Positions 1 through 12,511 of a DNA stretch of 64,000 nt are shown piece by piece (positions within the stretch are counted from its first letter, which is position 1; each line of letters begins with the position of its first letter). Made by a program: the position numbers and the translations under genes. The notes below the pieces were generated by a model. The model did not search any database. It was not told where the DNA came from and was given only the letters and a program-made list of their open reading frames with translations. Source of the stretch: Ciborinia camelliae (Eukaryota; Ascomycota; Leotiomycetes; Helotiales; Sclerotiniaceae); assembly GCA_025890175.1 (NCBI GenBank), contig JANPYM010000008.1:1045337-1109336 (forward strand), read 5' to 3'.

Positions 1-1470
1 AGCTAACAACAACAAGCTTTAACCAGGTATCCCAACTAGCGCTTTAACACAACATAGACAGAATGCTAATCCTCTAGATCGACCGGAAACTTTTGCTCCC
101 ATACATCCATCGGATGGATGTATACATGCGGCTCAACATTCAACCACAACATCAACATATCAAATTCTTTTGTCAATAGTGTCTTGACACCGTAAACTTT
201 CCCGAGCTAGCGGAGTGGCAACTTCCCAAGGTCGTTCAATGGTTGGCTGGCTCCGTCAATGATGGATGCAGTATTCTTGCACTTAAAGTCTCTAGATCTG
301 GCGCTATATCAAGATATCGATCTCTAGCTAGCTAGGTAGGTACCTATCAAGCTATCGATTTATTATAGTTATTAAGCTACGTACCTACCTATTAAGCTCT
401 CTAGGTAGCTATACAGCTATCCAGCTTTCCCCATGTACGTACCTATGGAAGTATTAGAACGCAGAAATGCACAAATCAACGTCCCCCGTCGGCTAATGTA
501 CGAAAGACCTACTCCACTCCACCCGTTCCCCTCGTTCCCCTCACCCCAGGTCTGGTCTGGTCTGGTCTTGTCTTGTCTTGTGGGTGGCGCGACCGAGGGT
601 CTCGGATTCAAAGCCTTCCAAGTTCATTGACGGGTATAACCTTACACTAGGTAGGTGGATAGGTATCCATCTATCAAAATGGAATCCTTAACCAAGCTGG
701 CGGTAAGGGTAAGGGTCATTCCCGAGTGACATGCCAGCCACCAAGCCTTACTGGCGCTTGGTCGGTGGTACCTTTCTAGATCTAGATCTAGATCTAGGTA
801 GATCCGCATCCCGACCACTTGGTACTTGGTACGCACTACACATTTCCACGCTACCCGAACCTTATTACATACGTCAAAAAATTAGGTCAAATGATTAAAG
901 ATGGGGAATTGGCCTTGGGTATACTGATTGCATTTTTCACATACAGATAGATAGATGGGTTTACTCAAATCTTCACATATCAGTAATCAATTTCCGAGGA
1001 GGCTTTTAGGCTTTTGACAGTCCCGTCCTTGAACATCTGATCTGGTCAGTGCAGAGTCGATAAAGTTAAATTTCTAGGCTCAGCCATGCTCGTCACTGGG
1101 CTGCACTGGATGGAATGATACTTCCTAATATTTCAAATATGGCAAACTTTAATTAGGTATTTGAAATCTCGTCCTTAAGCCTTCGAAGTCAGTGTCATCA
1201 TCAATCAATCAATCAATGAATGAGCGGCAATGACAGACAACACAACCCCGCCACCAAGCCACACATAAAATCGGTCAGATACCATAACCCTACTCACTAC
1301 CTAGGTAGATACTGGGTGAGGATACCGGTACTTTTCCCACTTAGCATTGATATTTCCAATCAGCTCCCATCATTGGTTCATTTGAACGAACCCACCTACC
1401 ATATACATACAACCAAGCTCGGGGCGGGCACTAGCAATAAATAAGTTGCCACGCCACACATCTCTTTCGT

Positions 1471-1513
1471 GGGGTTCGAACCCAAACTCTTCCCCGCGTC
1501 TAACTACTAAGGT
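1471..1513 (-). other. tRNA-like relic (B-box and A-box-like motifs)
   Basis: On the minus strand a perfect B-box/T-arm core, GGGTTCGAACCCC (1471-1483), follows a D-arm-like segment with TAGTAGTTAGACGC (1495-1513). The two are too close to leave room for a normal anticodon arm, and I cannot fold a full cloverleaf. It could be a degraded tRNA, the head of a tRNA-derived SINE, or chance; the T-arm core is itself palindromic. Confidence 0.25.
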
Positions 1514-3219
1514 AGGTTACATGGATTTTAATGTTAAAACGTTATTGTTGAGGTGTTAACCTAGGGTTATATCTTGTAGAAGCTCGGGTTCTATTATACG
1601 CTTTATGTTTGTATATGGTATGTACAGGAGTACTCGGTATATACCTATGTATACAGTATTATTATAATTATAATCATAAAGCGAGATTTTAGCATCATGC
1701 TGGCTGGGTTTATTTATATATACGGATCTTGCGGTTTGGGATGATATTGAACTTATTGTATTTTTGTAGTCATTATCGAGCTAGTTAGTGTATGTAGAAC
1801 TATTTTATAACGACAGATTATAATAACAATATATACCTATATATACATACATACATACATATATATATACTCCTTAAAAAAGCCTTATACCACGGCTGTC
1901 TCACCCCCATCCCTGTTGGTTCAAGGGTTCCCGTCAATTACAGTGCAGTGCAGAAACCTCCCCAAGCCCCCTTCTCGCGGGCACTAAAATAGGTAGGGAC
2001 AAGGTCCCAGTCTTGGGCGATTCGAAGAACCTTAGATCACTTCTCACTCCACTTTTTCATTTATATTTCTATTCTCATTTTATGGAAGAGGTTTACTTAT
2101 GATTGGTCCGCTCGGTTGATTTTAAGACTCGCTAGGTACTTGTAAATTGTTCAGGTGGGTTTGCCTTGTGATGACACTACTTAGGTAGGTAGGTATTGCA
2201 GTTTACTGGGCTTTCAGTGTTGGATGGACTCAAACTTGGGAGGAGGTAGAGAGGTAAGGTAGGTAGGTAAAGAATTCCAGATTTCTTCGCAAATTCCTAT
2301 TTGTGAATGCCATCGCTTCTTGCGAAATCTTCCCAATCATGCCATGGTATCATATGGTCTATCTGCCATCTATGGATGACCTACGGTATAATATCCACGG
2401 ATCGATTATCCATCCATCCCATCAAGATATATAATCCATGCGGAAATTATGCTGGCCATTACTGGCATCTACAGGAGTATTTGTTCCCGGAGATGAGTAC
2501 ATACATACATACATACCTACATACATACATGCAGCTTCAAAGTCCCACCAAGTACACCAAGAAACTATCCCCCAAAAAATAACTCTAACGCGCATCCCAA
2601 AAGTCAACGTCAGCCACCCCCTACCTCTACGACGTATAGATCCACCCCAGGAAGAAAGAGATCTGACAGCAAGGTGTAGGTTGGCGTTTTGGCATGCATG
2701 CATGCATGCAGCAGCCACGTATGTAGTATTTGAGGGAAGGAAAGGAAGGGAAATCTTTCGAGAACACAGTCAGACATTTATTCGAGAAAGAAAAAATAAA
2801 TTGATATTGATGAGGATGAGGATGAGGATGCGGGGATGAGGCGTAGGGCGAGGTAGGGTAGGTAGGTAGTGGTTCGAAGAAGGAAAAGGAAGTTTTGTTT
2901 CGTTGCGGTGTTAGGGCTCACATCAGCAATGCTATGCAACGCTATGCTGTGCTATGCTATTGCGAGAAACATCTATCGTGTTTCTAAGAAGGCTGAGAGA
3001 TCTGCGGAATTCCACCTGCCCTGCTCTGGATTTGGACGCAAGACCTGAAAGTTCAGGCGGATGGATATAAGAGAAATATGATCACGAAGCTCCGCTTGCT
3101 TGCAGATACAGTTGATGCATTTGCTTACCTCTTATGCATGCATCTCTACGCAGTATAGGAAAGAAACCCTCCATATCATTCGACGAGATATGATTTTATG
3201 TTTAATTTTCTTTTTTTTT

Positions 3220-3221
<2 letters not shown>

Positions 3222-3292
<71 letters not shown>
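3222..3292. repeat. (GA)n microsatellite after a T tract
   Basis: A run of about a dozen T is followed by roughly 34 uninterrupted GA dinucleotides. The Glu-Arg open frame across it is a by-product of the repeat. Confidence 0.95.
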
Positions 3293-3294
<2 letters not shown>

Positions 3295-4320
3295 TATAAT
3301 TTCAAAGACTAGGTCAGGTAAGATAAGGTATATGTGGAGTGGCTCGTTGTACCGTCATGGTGGCATATCTTGAAAGGGGATCACGATACCTACTATCTGC
3401 AAGGCTGAATGTGAAGGACTGCAGTGAGAGGACGATCGTACGATTAGTAGAATTTTACGAGGTGCAGAAGTACCTTCAGATACCTTTAGCAGCTCACTGC
3501 TATAGTTAGCACGTGCGGTAGATACTATATCGTGAAAGCAAAACTGCGGATGAGATGTTAGAAGAGAGGGGTGGGTGAGATTTAGATGGACAAGGACAAG
3601 GACAAGGACGTGCGATGTAGATGGCTTGCTACCTATTTTGCGATGCGTGAGTGCATATTTCGCAACAAAGAAATAATACTGGTAACTGCAAGATAGGCAT
3701 GAGACGAGAGTGATAATCAAGATGAACACTGAGACTGATGCTCGTGGACACAGCCTGTGCATTAGAAGATCTTAGTATCATATCATATCATTTATGATAC
3801 GATACGATACGATACGATCGAACACGAGCAGCAGAATAGCGAGCGATAGATGGACATTGGATAGATGAGAAAGTGAGAAAGCCATAAGAAATGACACCAC
3901 CATGGTTAAGTTAAACTCGACTCTAAATATCCATACAAGAGGGGATTTTAACAATGCATTCGCATTATTTCCCCATCTACGTACGTCTGGAAATGCATAT
4001 CTACCTACGTAGGTACCTACCGATACCTACAGACAAGAACATCTAGAAAAAGAAATAAACGACGCATCTATCTATCCATCCATCCATCGCAAAGAGGGCA
4101 TATGGAGAGAGCCAAGGAAGCGGAAGTTCCTAATATATGTCTGATCTGATCTGAGATGAGATGAGATGAGATAAGATAAATACATGATGGAGGGAGGGGA
4201 AACTACCTACCTATACCTACCTAATCTTACAACCTAAAAAGGAGGAGGAGATGCAGGCAGCACAGAACCTTCCTTCCAGATTTTTATCACTCTGAACTTC
4301 ATCCATCCCCCTGATTCATT

Positions 4321-4654
4321 CATCTAACATCTAAATAACATCTAATATCTAAATAACATCTAACATCTAAATAACATCTAATATCTAAATAACATCTAAC
4401 ATCTAAATAACATCTAACATCTAAATAACATTTAACATCTAAATAACATCTAACATTTAAATAACATTTAACATTTAAATAATATCTAACATCTAAATAA
4501 CATCTAACATCTAAATAACATCTAACATCTAAATAACATCTAATATTTAAATAATATCTAACATCTAAATAACATCTAACATCTAAATAACATTTAACAT
4601 TTAAATAATATCTAACATCTAAATAACATCTAATATCTAAATAACATCTAATAT
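4321..4654. repeat. 18-bp minisatellite, about 18 copies
   Basis: An 18-bp unit, CTAACATCTAAATAACAT, is repeated in tandem about 18 times. Variants differ almost only by C/T exchanges at a few fixed positions (for example CTAAC to CTAAT, CATCT to CATTT, AACAT to AATAT). There are no unique spacers, so it is not a CRISPR array. Confidence 0.9.
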
Positions 4655-4918
4655 ATCAATATCATTTCCCTAATTCCTTTAAGATCCGTGATATTTTCTT
4701 TTCGGCTCAAGTGGAATGGATAGGTACAAAGTAATAAAACTCTCATCTAATATGGTATTATTTTTTTTTCAGAAGATATTAGGAACTAGGTACCATATTT
4801 ATTCGTCCTATTTGTCGAGATCAGAGATGCCGATACAGTGGTTTTGACTTCACTCCTACAACCTAATGAGAGATACTTGATTTCTTGAATTCATTTTATA
4901 TATTAAATTCATTTACAA

Positions 4919-4972
4919 CATCCCATCCCATCCCATCCCATCCCATCCCATCCCATCCCATCCATCCATCCC
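4919..4972. repeat. (CATCC)n pentanucleotide repeat
   Basis: Roughly ten copies of a CATCC/CCCAT pentamer run into CATC tetramers. A related tract lies at about 22059-22100. Confidence 0.9.
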
Positions 4973-5490
4973 TTTCGATATCCCAACTTCGAGAGTCGAG
5001 ACCGAGTGCTCGTCGTCAGGACTCAATCCATATTTAAATTCTACTAGGCCCACCTTGGAATACATAAAATCCCGAACCAAATGAAAAAAGTTGCTTAAGA
5101 AGCTTTAGGGTTGAGGAGGAAGAGGGGAGAGGGGTTGGATCGAGGATATCAAAGTCAAAGGCGACTTGAAGGTGGTCCCCCTTCGTCGAGGAAGTCTGTG
5201 ATTTGGAAATAGGTTGTTGGTACTTGGAATCCTTAGTATCTTATATATATATATATATACACATACACCTGTATTCTAACTAGAACGAATGATGATTATG
5301 ATATGTAAATTGGGTACATTCCATCGCATAGCTAGATAGTTAAAGTACCAAAAAAGCCCAACGCCAGTTAGTATACAGTCCAACCATTATAATACAGCCC
5401 ATATATATCACCTTGCCCTCGTCCAAATGTTTGCCTTAAAACCCGAATCCATATATCCATTCCAAGCTACCTGCATAAATCATATTCCCG

Positions 5491-7266
5491 TTATTCATCT
5501 TCCATATCATCATCCTCTTTACCGTTAACCGTCCCTTCCACTTTAACTTTATTTTTCCTTCTCTCAAAGCCCCTCAGACAACTCACAAAAAGATGCCGAG
5601 ATGATCTTCCCAAGCTCTTCGCCCATATATCCAGCGTCTCAGTTATCCACATCAACAATTTGCTGAAGAAGAACAGGCAGACAAATGACGCAGATACCAC
5701 CACCCCAAACCCGACCCAGTAATCATACAGCGAATATTTGTTTTCGATATCACTGAGCTGCGTGGAGAAATAAGACGTCATGAGTGATACTGGGAGGAAA
5801 AGAACCGAGAGTTTGGCGAGTAGGGTAGCCGAGCGATTGAGACGTGCAGTTGCTTGCGAGTCTTTTTGGGAATTGATGTTGAAATACTTGTGAGATGTTA
5901 GCTTTTTCGGTACTGATCAGCGACAGATGAAGGGGTATCTTACGGTGTTGCTGAGCGCATCTTTCTCGGCCAAAAATTCACCAGTTTCGCTCAGAATTAA
6001 CAATTGCAAACGATCACCCAATCTTTCAAACCTCTGACTAGCGGACGCAGCAAGTTTGACACCACCTCTACCATTTTGAATCATGAATGAGCCATCGGGT
6101 GTGCCGGCTTCCCAAGTAGAAGAGGATTTAGGTTCGAGAATTCTAGTTATGAGGTTGTGGTAGCCTTTATACAGATGCTGCATTTGACGAATGCTCTTGC
6201 TGAGGAAATGGAGATGAGGAATAATTCTTATATCAGGACCTTTATTGGACTTTCTTGTCATGTCTTCGAATATTGAGGTTTCGAGCTCCTGTAAACTCCT
6301 CCTGAAGAAATCCACCGTTGCATAGACAGCTCGCCAGTCATCGAATAGATAGTAGAAAAGGTTGCTTGCCCCTTCGATGCCATTATTCGCATGAGCTGCG
6401 TTCAAATCCAGGACTTGTCGGACAGTCTGCATGGATATTGGGTCTGCTGTCTCATGTCCTGACTTGGAGAGTTGACTCAAAACACTCAGAGTGTTTCCAC
6501 GCAGTGATTTGAGATCCTTGTTCGTCTTCTTGATTGATATGGTATCTTCGTGCACAGCTATAACTGTATTATCGTCACAAAGTATAAGCCACGACCAAAG
6601 TCTACACTGCTCTCTGTCTCTGAACAAGTTCTGAATCTTTGGATTGCCGTTTTCTTTCAATGGCGGCGGATCGATATCATGCATCCAATTTGCACCAATG
6701 CACATGAAACGTGCTCCGACATCAACAGATTGGTAATTGATCATTTGCTGAGCAATGGTATAGTGACTTGTAGTTCCAGGCGCACGATGAGTTGCATGGG
6801 CTCTAGGTATATTCATGCTCGCTCTGCCCGTTTCAATATCATCCCTTTTCAACAATTTCTCCTTATAACTGACTCGGTGATCCTTATTGCTCGAGTTATT
6901 CGGCGGCAAGGTTTTAATGATAGCCAGAAGCCTCGGAGAGAAACCATATCGATTTGCAAGGACATCGACTACATCAGTCTGTCGGTTTGGGCCCCAGATA
7001 TTGCTATTGCGCATTAGCAAACACTCTTCAGCATTTGGCATCACTACCTACATCCATCGCACAGGAGGTCGCTCGCGCTCGGCTTCAGTGGAGGGTTCAT
7101 TCAGCAGCTCCGCCACTTGGCATGCGTTCAAATCAAATGCTATCCGAGCCTCGAGTTTACCAAACTCGACAACGAAGTTGCGAGTGCTTTCGTTCCGCGC
7201 TATTTCGAGGCTGGCTTCATATGTAACTTGCTTATCGAAGTCCGCGAAGGTTCCGTCCTTTTCCAT
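5491..7266 (-). CDS. CorA-like Mg2+ transporter family protein
   Basis: Three exons (7266-7052, 7003-5944, 5886-5491) give 556 residues. Intron 1 (48 nt, 7004-7051) has a GCTAATG branch site, and splicing restores the fungal CorA-like signature RWINIWGPNRQ followed by LANRYGFSPRLL; read through, the frame meets a TAG. Intron 2 (57 nt, 5887-5943) joins LSNT to YFNINSQKDSQATARLNR. The long soluble N-terminal part is followed by two predicted membrane helices near the C-terminus (LLAKLSVLFLPVSLMTSYFS and VGFGVVVSASFVCLFFF) and an acidic tail. The bacterial GMN signature that normally ends the first helix reads TSYFS here, so ion transport is inferred from architecture only. The start is the first ATG. 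It diverges from the acetyltransferase gene across about 525 bp. Confidence 0.8.
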
Positions 7267-7791
7267 GATGTATAGGCTTTACACGCATATCATGCGGAAG
7301 AATGAAGATTGAAATCATGATGGACAACTTCAAGAGGTTATATGTATAGGCTATGCTGTGCTATGCTATTCTGTGAATCATGCTGGTGGGCGGCGCACAA
7401 GGCTGATTTCGGTGCTGTGAAACATGGGAACCTGATCATGGTGGTATTCTGGTAGAATGACTGGCTGTCGTTTGGCGATAGATTTGGGGGTATTCTCGCC
7501 CCTGTTGGCGCTTAACCTTATCTATTATCAGTTCAGCGTTAACAGCATTGAGGGGTTTAACCAGTCACGCAAATTCATCAGCAAGGTAACATTCTCCACA
7601 ACATACTTTTTTGTTGGTGTTTCTCTTCATAAGTTACCCGGAGACTGGTTCGGGGAAAGTAACACAGTTTGTTGATGTTTGTGGTGTCTGTGTTGTACCA
7701 CTATTTTCGTGCAACTTCTCGGCGTCAACTATCTATCAATAATAACCTTAATAGTGAGTGAACTTCAGTCTTCGCACGTTAATACACCAAA

Positions 7792-8370
7792 ATGACTTTC
7801 GAGATCATACACATATCCAGTGAAGATCTTGTGCGGTCTTATGTCGGAAAGTACAAGGAGTTTAGGCTTCTATCACTGCAAGTCGCACCTGAAGCTTTTG
7901 CGTCCAACTACGCAAGAGAGGTTGCATTTCTAGATGAACGATGGTACGAACGTCTTGCGAATCCACATGCAGCTACATTTTTTGCACTTGAAAATTCTAA
8001 AATCATTGGAACTATTTCAATCCTCGGCCCGTTACCATATGCTCCAGACGAGATGACCGCCCTTGGAAATCCATGGCAAGCAATTGACGATGAGACACCC
8101 AACAAACTAGCAACAGGCCATTATCGAATCAACGCAATGTTTGCCCTACCCGAGATTCGTGGACAAGGAGTCGGGAAAGCGCTTATTGAAGCGGCCTTGG
8201 GACATGCTGGAGGGGAAGTAGCAATGCAAGGCAGGGCGTTTGTATGCAGTATCGTGGTAGGGTCCGATAATGCTGGAGCTCGGAGATTGTATGAGAAGTG
8301 TGGTTTTGTGGCTATTAAAGAGGTGTCGAATGGAAATACGAGAGTCATAATCATGAAAACACCAAGCTAG
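7792..8370 (+). CDS. GNAT-family N-acetyltransferase
   Basis: An intronless gene encodes 192 residues, typical for a single-domain GNAT. The acetyl-CoA pyrophosphate-binding motif A is clear: IRGQGVGKALI at residues 122-132, preceded by the beta-strand segment GHYRINAMFALP. The C-terminal motif B region NAGARRLYEKCGF (about 160-172) is also typical. The family moves the acetyl group of acetyl-CoA to an amine; the acceptor cannot be told from sequence. The ATG context (caccaaaATGA) is good. The stop codon overlaps, by two bases, the stop of an opposing coding-like frame at 8367-8640. Confidence 0.85.
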   Translation: MTFEIIHISSEDLVRSYVGKYKEFRLLSLQVAPEAFASNYAREVAFLDERWYERLANPHAATFFALENSKIIGTISILGPLPYAPDEMTALGNPWQAIDDETPNKLATGHYRINAMFALPEIRGQGVGKALIEAALGHAGGEVAMQGRAFVCSIVVGSDNAGARRLYEKCGFVAIKEVSNGNTRVIIMKTPS

Positions 8371-8640
8371 AAGTTGCAAATTGAAAGCATGGCATAATAT
8401 CTAGCATTCTCATTGCCTTCAATCACAAATGACCCAAGTCTGGGATGCCTGCAAATTCCCCATAGGTTAATCAGCCCTGAGCAGTGAGTACCCCATAGTA
8501 CGGGCAGTGGATATTCTGGGTGTGCGATAAGGTGGAAGTCTTGAAGCTCCGGAAGTTTTTCCTGAAGCTGTGGATCATAAAAGACCTCGGGAGTGGTAAG
8601 GACTACGAGGGGAAGGTGCGCGATACGATACCAATTTCAG
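8367..8640 (-). pseudogene. Coding-like fragment, unidentified
   Basis: One minus-strand frame stays open for about 90 codons with protein-like composition (segments such as LVVLTTPEVFYDPQLQEK, HPEYPLPVLWG and RHPRLGSFVIEGN) and ends in a TAG that overlaps the acetyltransferase stop. It has no usable ATG near its beginning and is closed upstream by TGA. It could be the last exon of a gene or a relic. I do not recognise a family. Confidence 0.3.
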
Positions 8641-9846
8641 CGAAACTAACCGCGCGCGGCTCTATGGTCGTCTTGTCCCATGAACAAGAGTGAGTGATTT
8701 GATATTTCAAGTAAGAGTGAATACTCCTACATAGTTGTGTGTTACTCTACCATCATTACGGTAAATACAAAAATGAATCTTTTATCTCGTAATATCTAGA
8801 TGAGAACAATCTGATATGGTAGAAAACAATTCCAACAATTACCCCTATTCGGTTCAGATATAACAGATAATAGCCATTCAATACTCGAAAATATCTACCT
8901 AATCAGGTAACAAGCAATTTCAAGGTTATTGTAATGATTAGGACAAGATTCACTATCGATATATTTACAAGTAAAACATTAGACGAACGAACTCCTTTGA
9001 ATGCTCTATCGATATCCAAACTATTCCCATTTTACTTTACTGTCAACCCCCTCCCCTCCTCCCTCCTCCCTCCCTTCCCACAAATACTTTTTCATCCCAC
9101 ATCTCCAGCAAACCCTTTCGCTTTATAGAAATTCTATTAACCCCAACTCACATTGAATTGCGATCACATGTTTAAGCTGCAGATCCCAAACTACCCCTTT
9201 CTGCTCTCCATTACTTACCTAGTTTTTGGGCAAATCTACGAATAATCTCTAGAGCATGTTGAATTCAAATGACTCAATTCGAGTATGATTGCATTCTTAA
9301 CCCATTACTACCTAGTATATATGAATCTGATGAGAGCTGTATTTTGTGCCTTGGTATTTTCATCTTCTTCCTGTAATGGATATGAATTATCCCGATTCCT
9401 CTATTCCCTGTTCATGATTTATTGTATTATTTAATAAATATTCGATGCCATCGTACAACTTCTGATTATATTTGCTAGGTGATACCCTCTAGGTGTTAAA
9501 TTCATGAGCGGTAGGTACCTAGTCTTGAATGGTAGGCAGTTCACGCGATTCTCTTATTTGCACATTGCACATTGCACAATACATAATATATAATCCCATT
9601 TTATTTGTTTCATTTCCTCATAACTACCCCCCCCCTCCAAAAGGAATGTATGTATGCACATAAGAAAAATGCTTGCTTGCTTGCTTGCTATGTACCCAAC
9701 GCGCTCGCTCTGCTCAGAAATGACAATTCAATACCAACTAAAGCAAACCGACAAACAACAACCGCTCGGTCCAAATAGCCCTGCAGTGCAAACCAATAGA
9801 CGAGAAATAGAGATCGCAAAAATGTACGCATAAGTCATCCAGGCGT
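8641..9846. other. Intergenic, no gene seen
   Basis: AT-leaning spacer with a pyrimidine-rich patch (about 9050-9080), a GCTT repeat (9671-9690) and the probable 3' flank of the LIM gene. No supported feature otherwise. Confidence 0.7.
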
Positions 9847-12511
9847 TCACTGCTTCAATTCCTTCTCCATACATCCCGTACAAAGCACGACAACTTCACC
9901 GCCCTCCCCTTTATTTCCTCTCTGACAAGGGAAAATCTGTCCATCATCGAATCCACCCGCACAATGCCCACATCTAAAACATTCATCATGCCATTCACCG
10001 CCTAGCGCTTGTACATACTGGCCTAGAACGGCTTTCTTGCACTTTTTACATTTCGGGGCTTTGCGTTCTGTGCGTTTGGTTTGGCATGAGAGACACCAGG
10101 CATATCCATCTTTTTCGATATGCGTCATTCCTTGTTCAAAAGGATCTCCGCACTCAGCGCAGAAGAAATGTCCATAGTGCCAATGCTCGCCAAGTGCGAC
10201 GGCATGTTCACCGATGATGGGAGTTTTGCAATGTTTGCAGCGAGGAGCATAAAGTTCGTGCCAGTCGAGATGGCAATAGAAGCGAAGTCTAGCATCTCCA
10301 TCTTCGGCTTCTGTTTCGCCTTCTGTATCGGGAATAGTTTCTCCATGGGCACGACGTTTGATACGATCGAGACGTGCTGCACGTGAGACGGCGGGTTCGG
10401 GACTAATTTCAAGGTCTTGCAGAGCGGTACCACATGTGAAACAGATAAAACATTCCGGATGGAACCGCTCTGGTACACCACGGAGGGCTACTACTTTTCC
10501 TTCAATTGGTAATTGACATTGGTGACAAGTTGCGGTGGCTCGATTGCCTACTGCAGGAGACCAGTGGCCTCGAGGAACTGGCGAAGGCGCCTGTCGTGGG
10601 TTGGGGCGTTTCGAGGCAGTTTTCGGATCTGGAAGTGGCCTTGCTTTCGATTGCGATGAGCCAGGCTCCGAAATGGTTGGAATCTGAGGCGTTGGTTGAG
10701 AAACTGGCTCATTGATAGTTGGAATATTTATTGTTGGTAGACCCGGTGCTGATTTAGTTGGGCTTGATCCTGGTTCAATGATCGTTGGAACACTAGGAGC
10801 CGAAATGGAAATTTGGGGGGGATCAGGAAAATTTATGGTAGGGACTGACGGTGTGGATTCCGAGAAACTCATACTAGGAACGGGAACGTTCACTTGGGAC
10901 GGTGTACTAAAACCCTTGTTTGATGGGATATGCGTCGGACCTGGTCGAGCAGGTAGGCTTTGCTTTTGGCTATTTGGCCGGCGATCGAACGGCGATCTTC
11001 TTCGCACTTCTGGCTTGTCATCAGCCTCCTGTGGCTTCCAATTCTTGTCAAAGCTTACAATTGGTCGGCCAGGTCTATCACTGACTGCAGTGGGTGTAGG
11101 GAGTTTTGGACTGCGGTCACTAAGACGCATACTTGTCGCTTGACGTATATCATCACCTCTGATCTCAATACCGTTCTTTGTGGGAATCTCTTCCTTCACG
11201 GGTTCTGGTTCATCCGCTGGAGGCGGATTTGCAGTATATGCGGGATTTCTTGACTGGGTTGGCGGATTTTTATATATCTCGGTTCTGGACAGCTTCTTGG
11301 TGATTTCAGGGGGGGTACTGTTCGATCGTGGAACGTCGCCCGAAAATTGAACACGATTGAGAGGGTTTCGGGGTTTTGCTTGTAAAGCAGAGGCTGGGCG
11401 ACCATCTGAAGGTCGACCACGATCGAAACTGTTCGTTGTCTCTTGATCGGGCTCCTCCCATATTTGTTCACCAGTAAAGCTGCCTTTGGCCTCGCCACTA
11501 ATATTTCTCTTGCCCCCACCGCTGATTTTCCTTCCATTTTGTAGTCGACTAACACTTCCGTAAGTTTTGGTACTTGCCTGTTGAGCCACTGCATCTCGAC
11601 CGGTATCCAGGGACCCACGTAACGTTGGTTCTGGAGTAACGCCATCCTTGATCGGAGAGGAAGGCTTTGAATGTCCGGAAGTTTCTTGTCCTTCGTCATC
11701 GCTACCGATTGAGTCCGTCCTCGGAGCAGTATCCCTAGCAAGTCCTGTAGCCATAAAAAGGCCTCCATTTCGTCCAGCGCTCTGAGTCCTCGCATGTGCA
11801 TAACTGTTCTTCCTCAAGTGGTCCTTATATCGATATGGAGCGTCGGGGTTCTTAAATTTTTCTCCAAACTGGTGCGTATAGACTAACTCGGATGCTTCCT
11901 CTTGCGCGGCAGTATGGATCCGCACTTCATCATCGTGCTCTTTTATATCCATATCCTCCATAGCCTCCCGCAGGGACACTGCTTCCTCTTTTTCCATCCA
12001 TCTTAGACCCCGTTCAATATATGTGGCCCTGGGTACAACTTCAGAGGGTTTGAGAGGGGGTTCTTGAGGCGGTGGCTGAACAAGTGATCGACCTGCCCTA
12101 GAGCTGACTGAAGAATATGATCCGATGGAATTTCGAGTTGGTTTTCGAGAAAAGGAACTTCCGGGCCGCGGTGGAAGATCGACAGAAGCTGGGGTCTCTG
12201 GTGGGGCATTGGTCTGCGGGGTGCTAGTTGATGATACTAACGATACTGATTTCGATTGTCGACGTTTACTTGGAGGGGGAGGTCTTGCACCACTTGGTCG
12301 TACAACACGATTGTTTCTCAAATCTGCTAAGTAGTCCGCTGTTGGTTGTCAGTAAGAGCGAAGGCCGTTTTCGAGCCCCTTAATTTGTTCCATGTAACTG
12401 TAAACAAAAGAGAAAATCGAGCTCACCGAATTGATCATTCGACATATATGACGGTCCAGGCGGAGTGACTTTGCGGTCGGTTCCTTCTTTGGATTTGCCT
12501 CTCAGCAACAT
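9847..12511 (-). CDS. LIM-domain protein with three C-terminal LIM domains (paxillin-like)
   Basis: Two exons (12511-12427 and 12338-9847) encode 858 residues. The 88-nt intron (12339-12426, GTGAGC...CAACAG) joins SNDQF to ADYLADLRNNRVVRP; the downstream frame alone has no ATG near its start, so the upstream exon is needed. The first 630 residues are disordered, rich in Pro, Ser and basic residues. Three zinc-binding LIM domains follow: the first begins CHQC at about 633 and carries an unusual acidic/basic insertion before its last ligands, the second begins CKHC at about 729, and the third CKKC at about 792. The layout resembles fungal paxillin-like proteins that link actin, Rho signalling and polarised growth or septation; the exact orthology is inferred. 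The promoter region is shared with the divergent transporter gene. Confidence 0.85.

Larger units (their letters stand above)
1..5490. other. Gene-free, repeat-rich spacer
   Basis: I see no convincing protein gene in this stretch. Open frames are short, low in complexity and lack recognisable domains. It holds GGTA/CCTA tetranucleotide tracts (about 333, 648, 1298, 2180, 2255, 4001), CATA and AT microsatellites, a long GA tract, an 18-bp minisatellite and a CCCAT pentanucleotide tract. The last two kilobases before the CorA-like gene may include its 3' flank. Confidence 0.7.

Noticed and set aside
2307..2839. Overlapping frames on both strands
   Set aside because: Composed of CATA and GATGAG repeats; no conserved protein.
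3100..3312. Open frame rich in Glu-Arg
   Set aside because: It is created by the GA microsatellite; no start context or conserved sequence.
3355..3762. 135-codon minus-strand frame with a signal-peptide-like hydrophobic start
   Set aside because: Low-complexity LVLVLV segment from an ACAAGG repeat, no domain, and in a repeat-rich spacer.
4321..4654. Regular short repeats suggestive of a CRISPR array
   Set aside because: Units are contiguous with no unique spacers, and the genome is eukaryotic.
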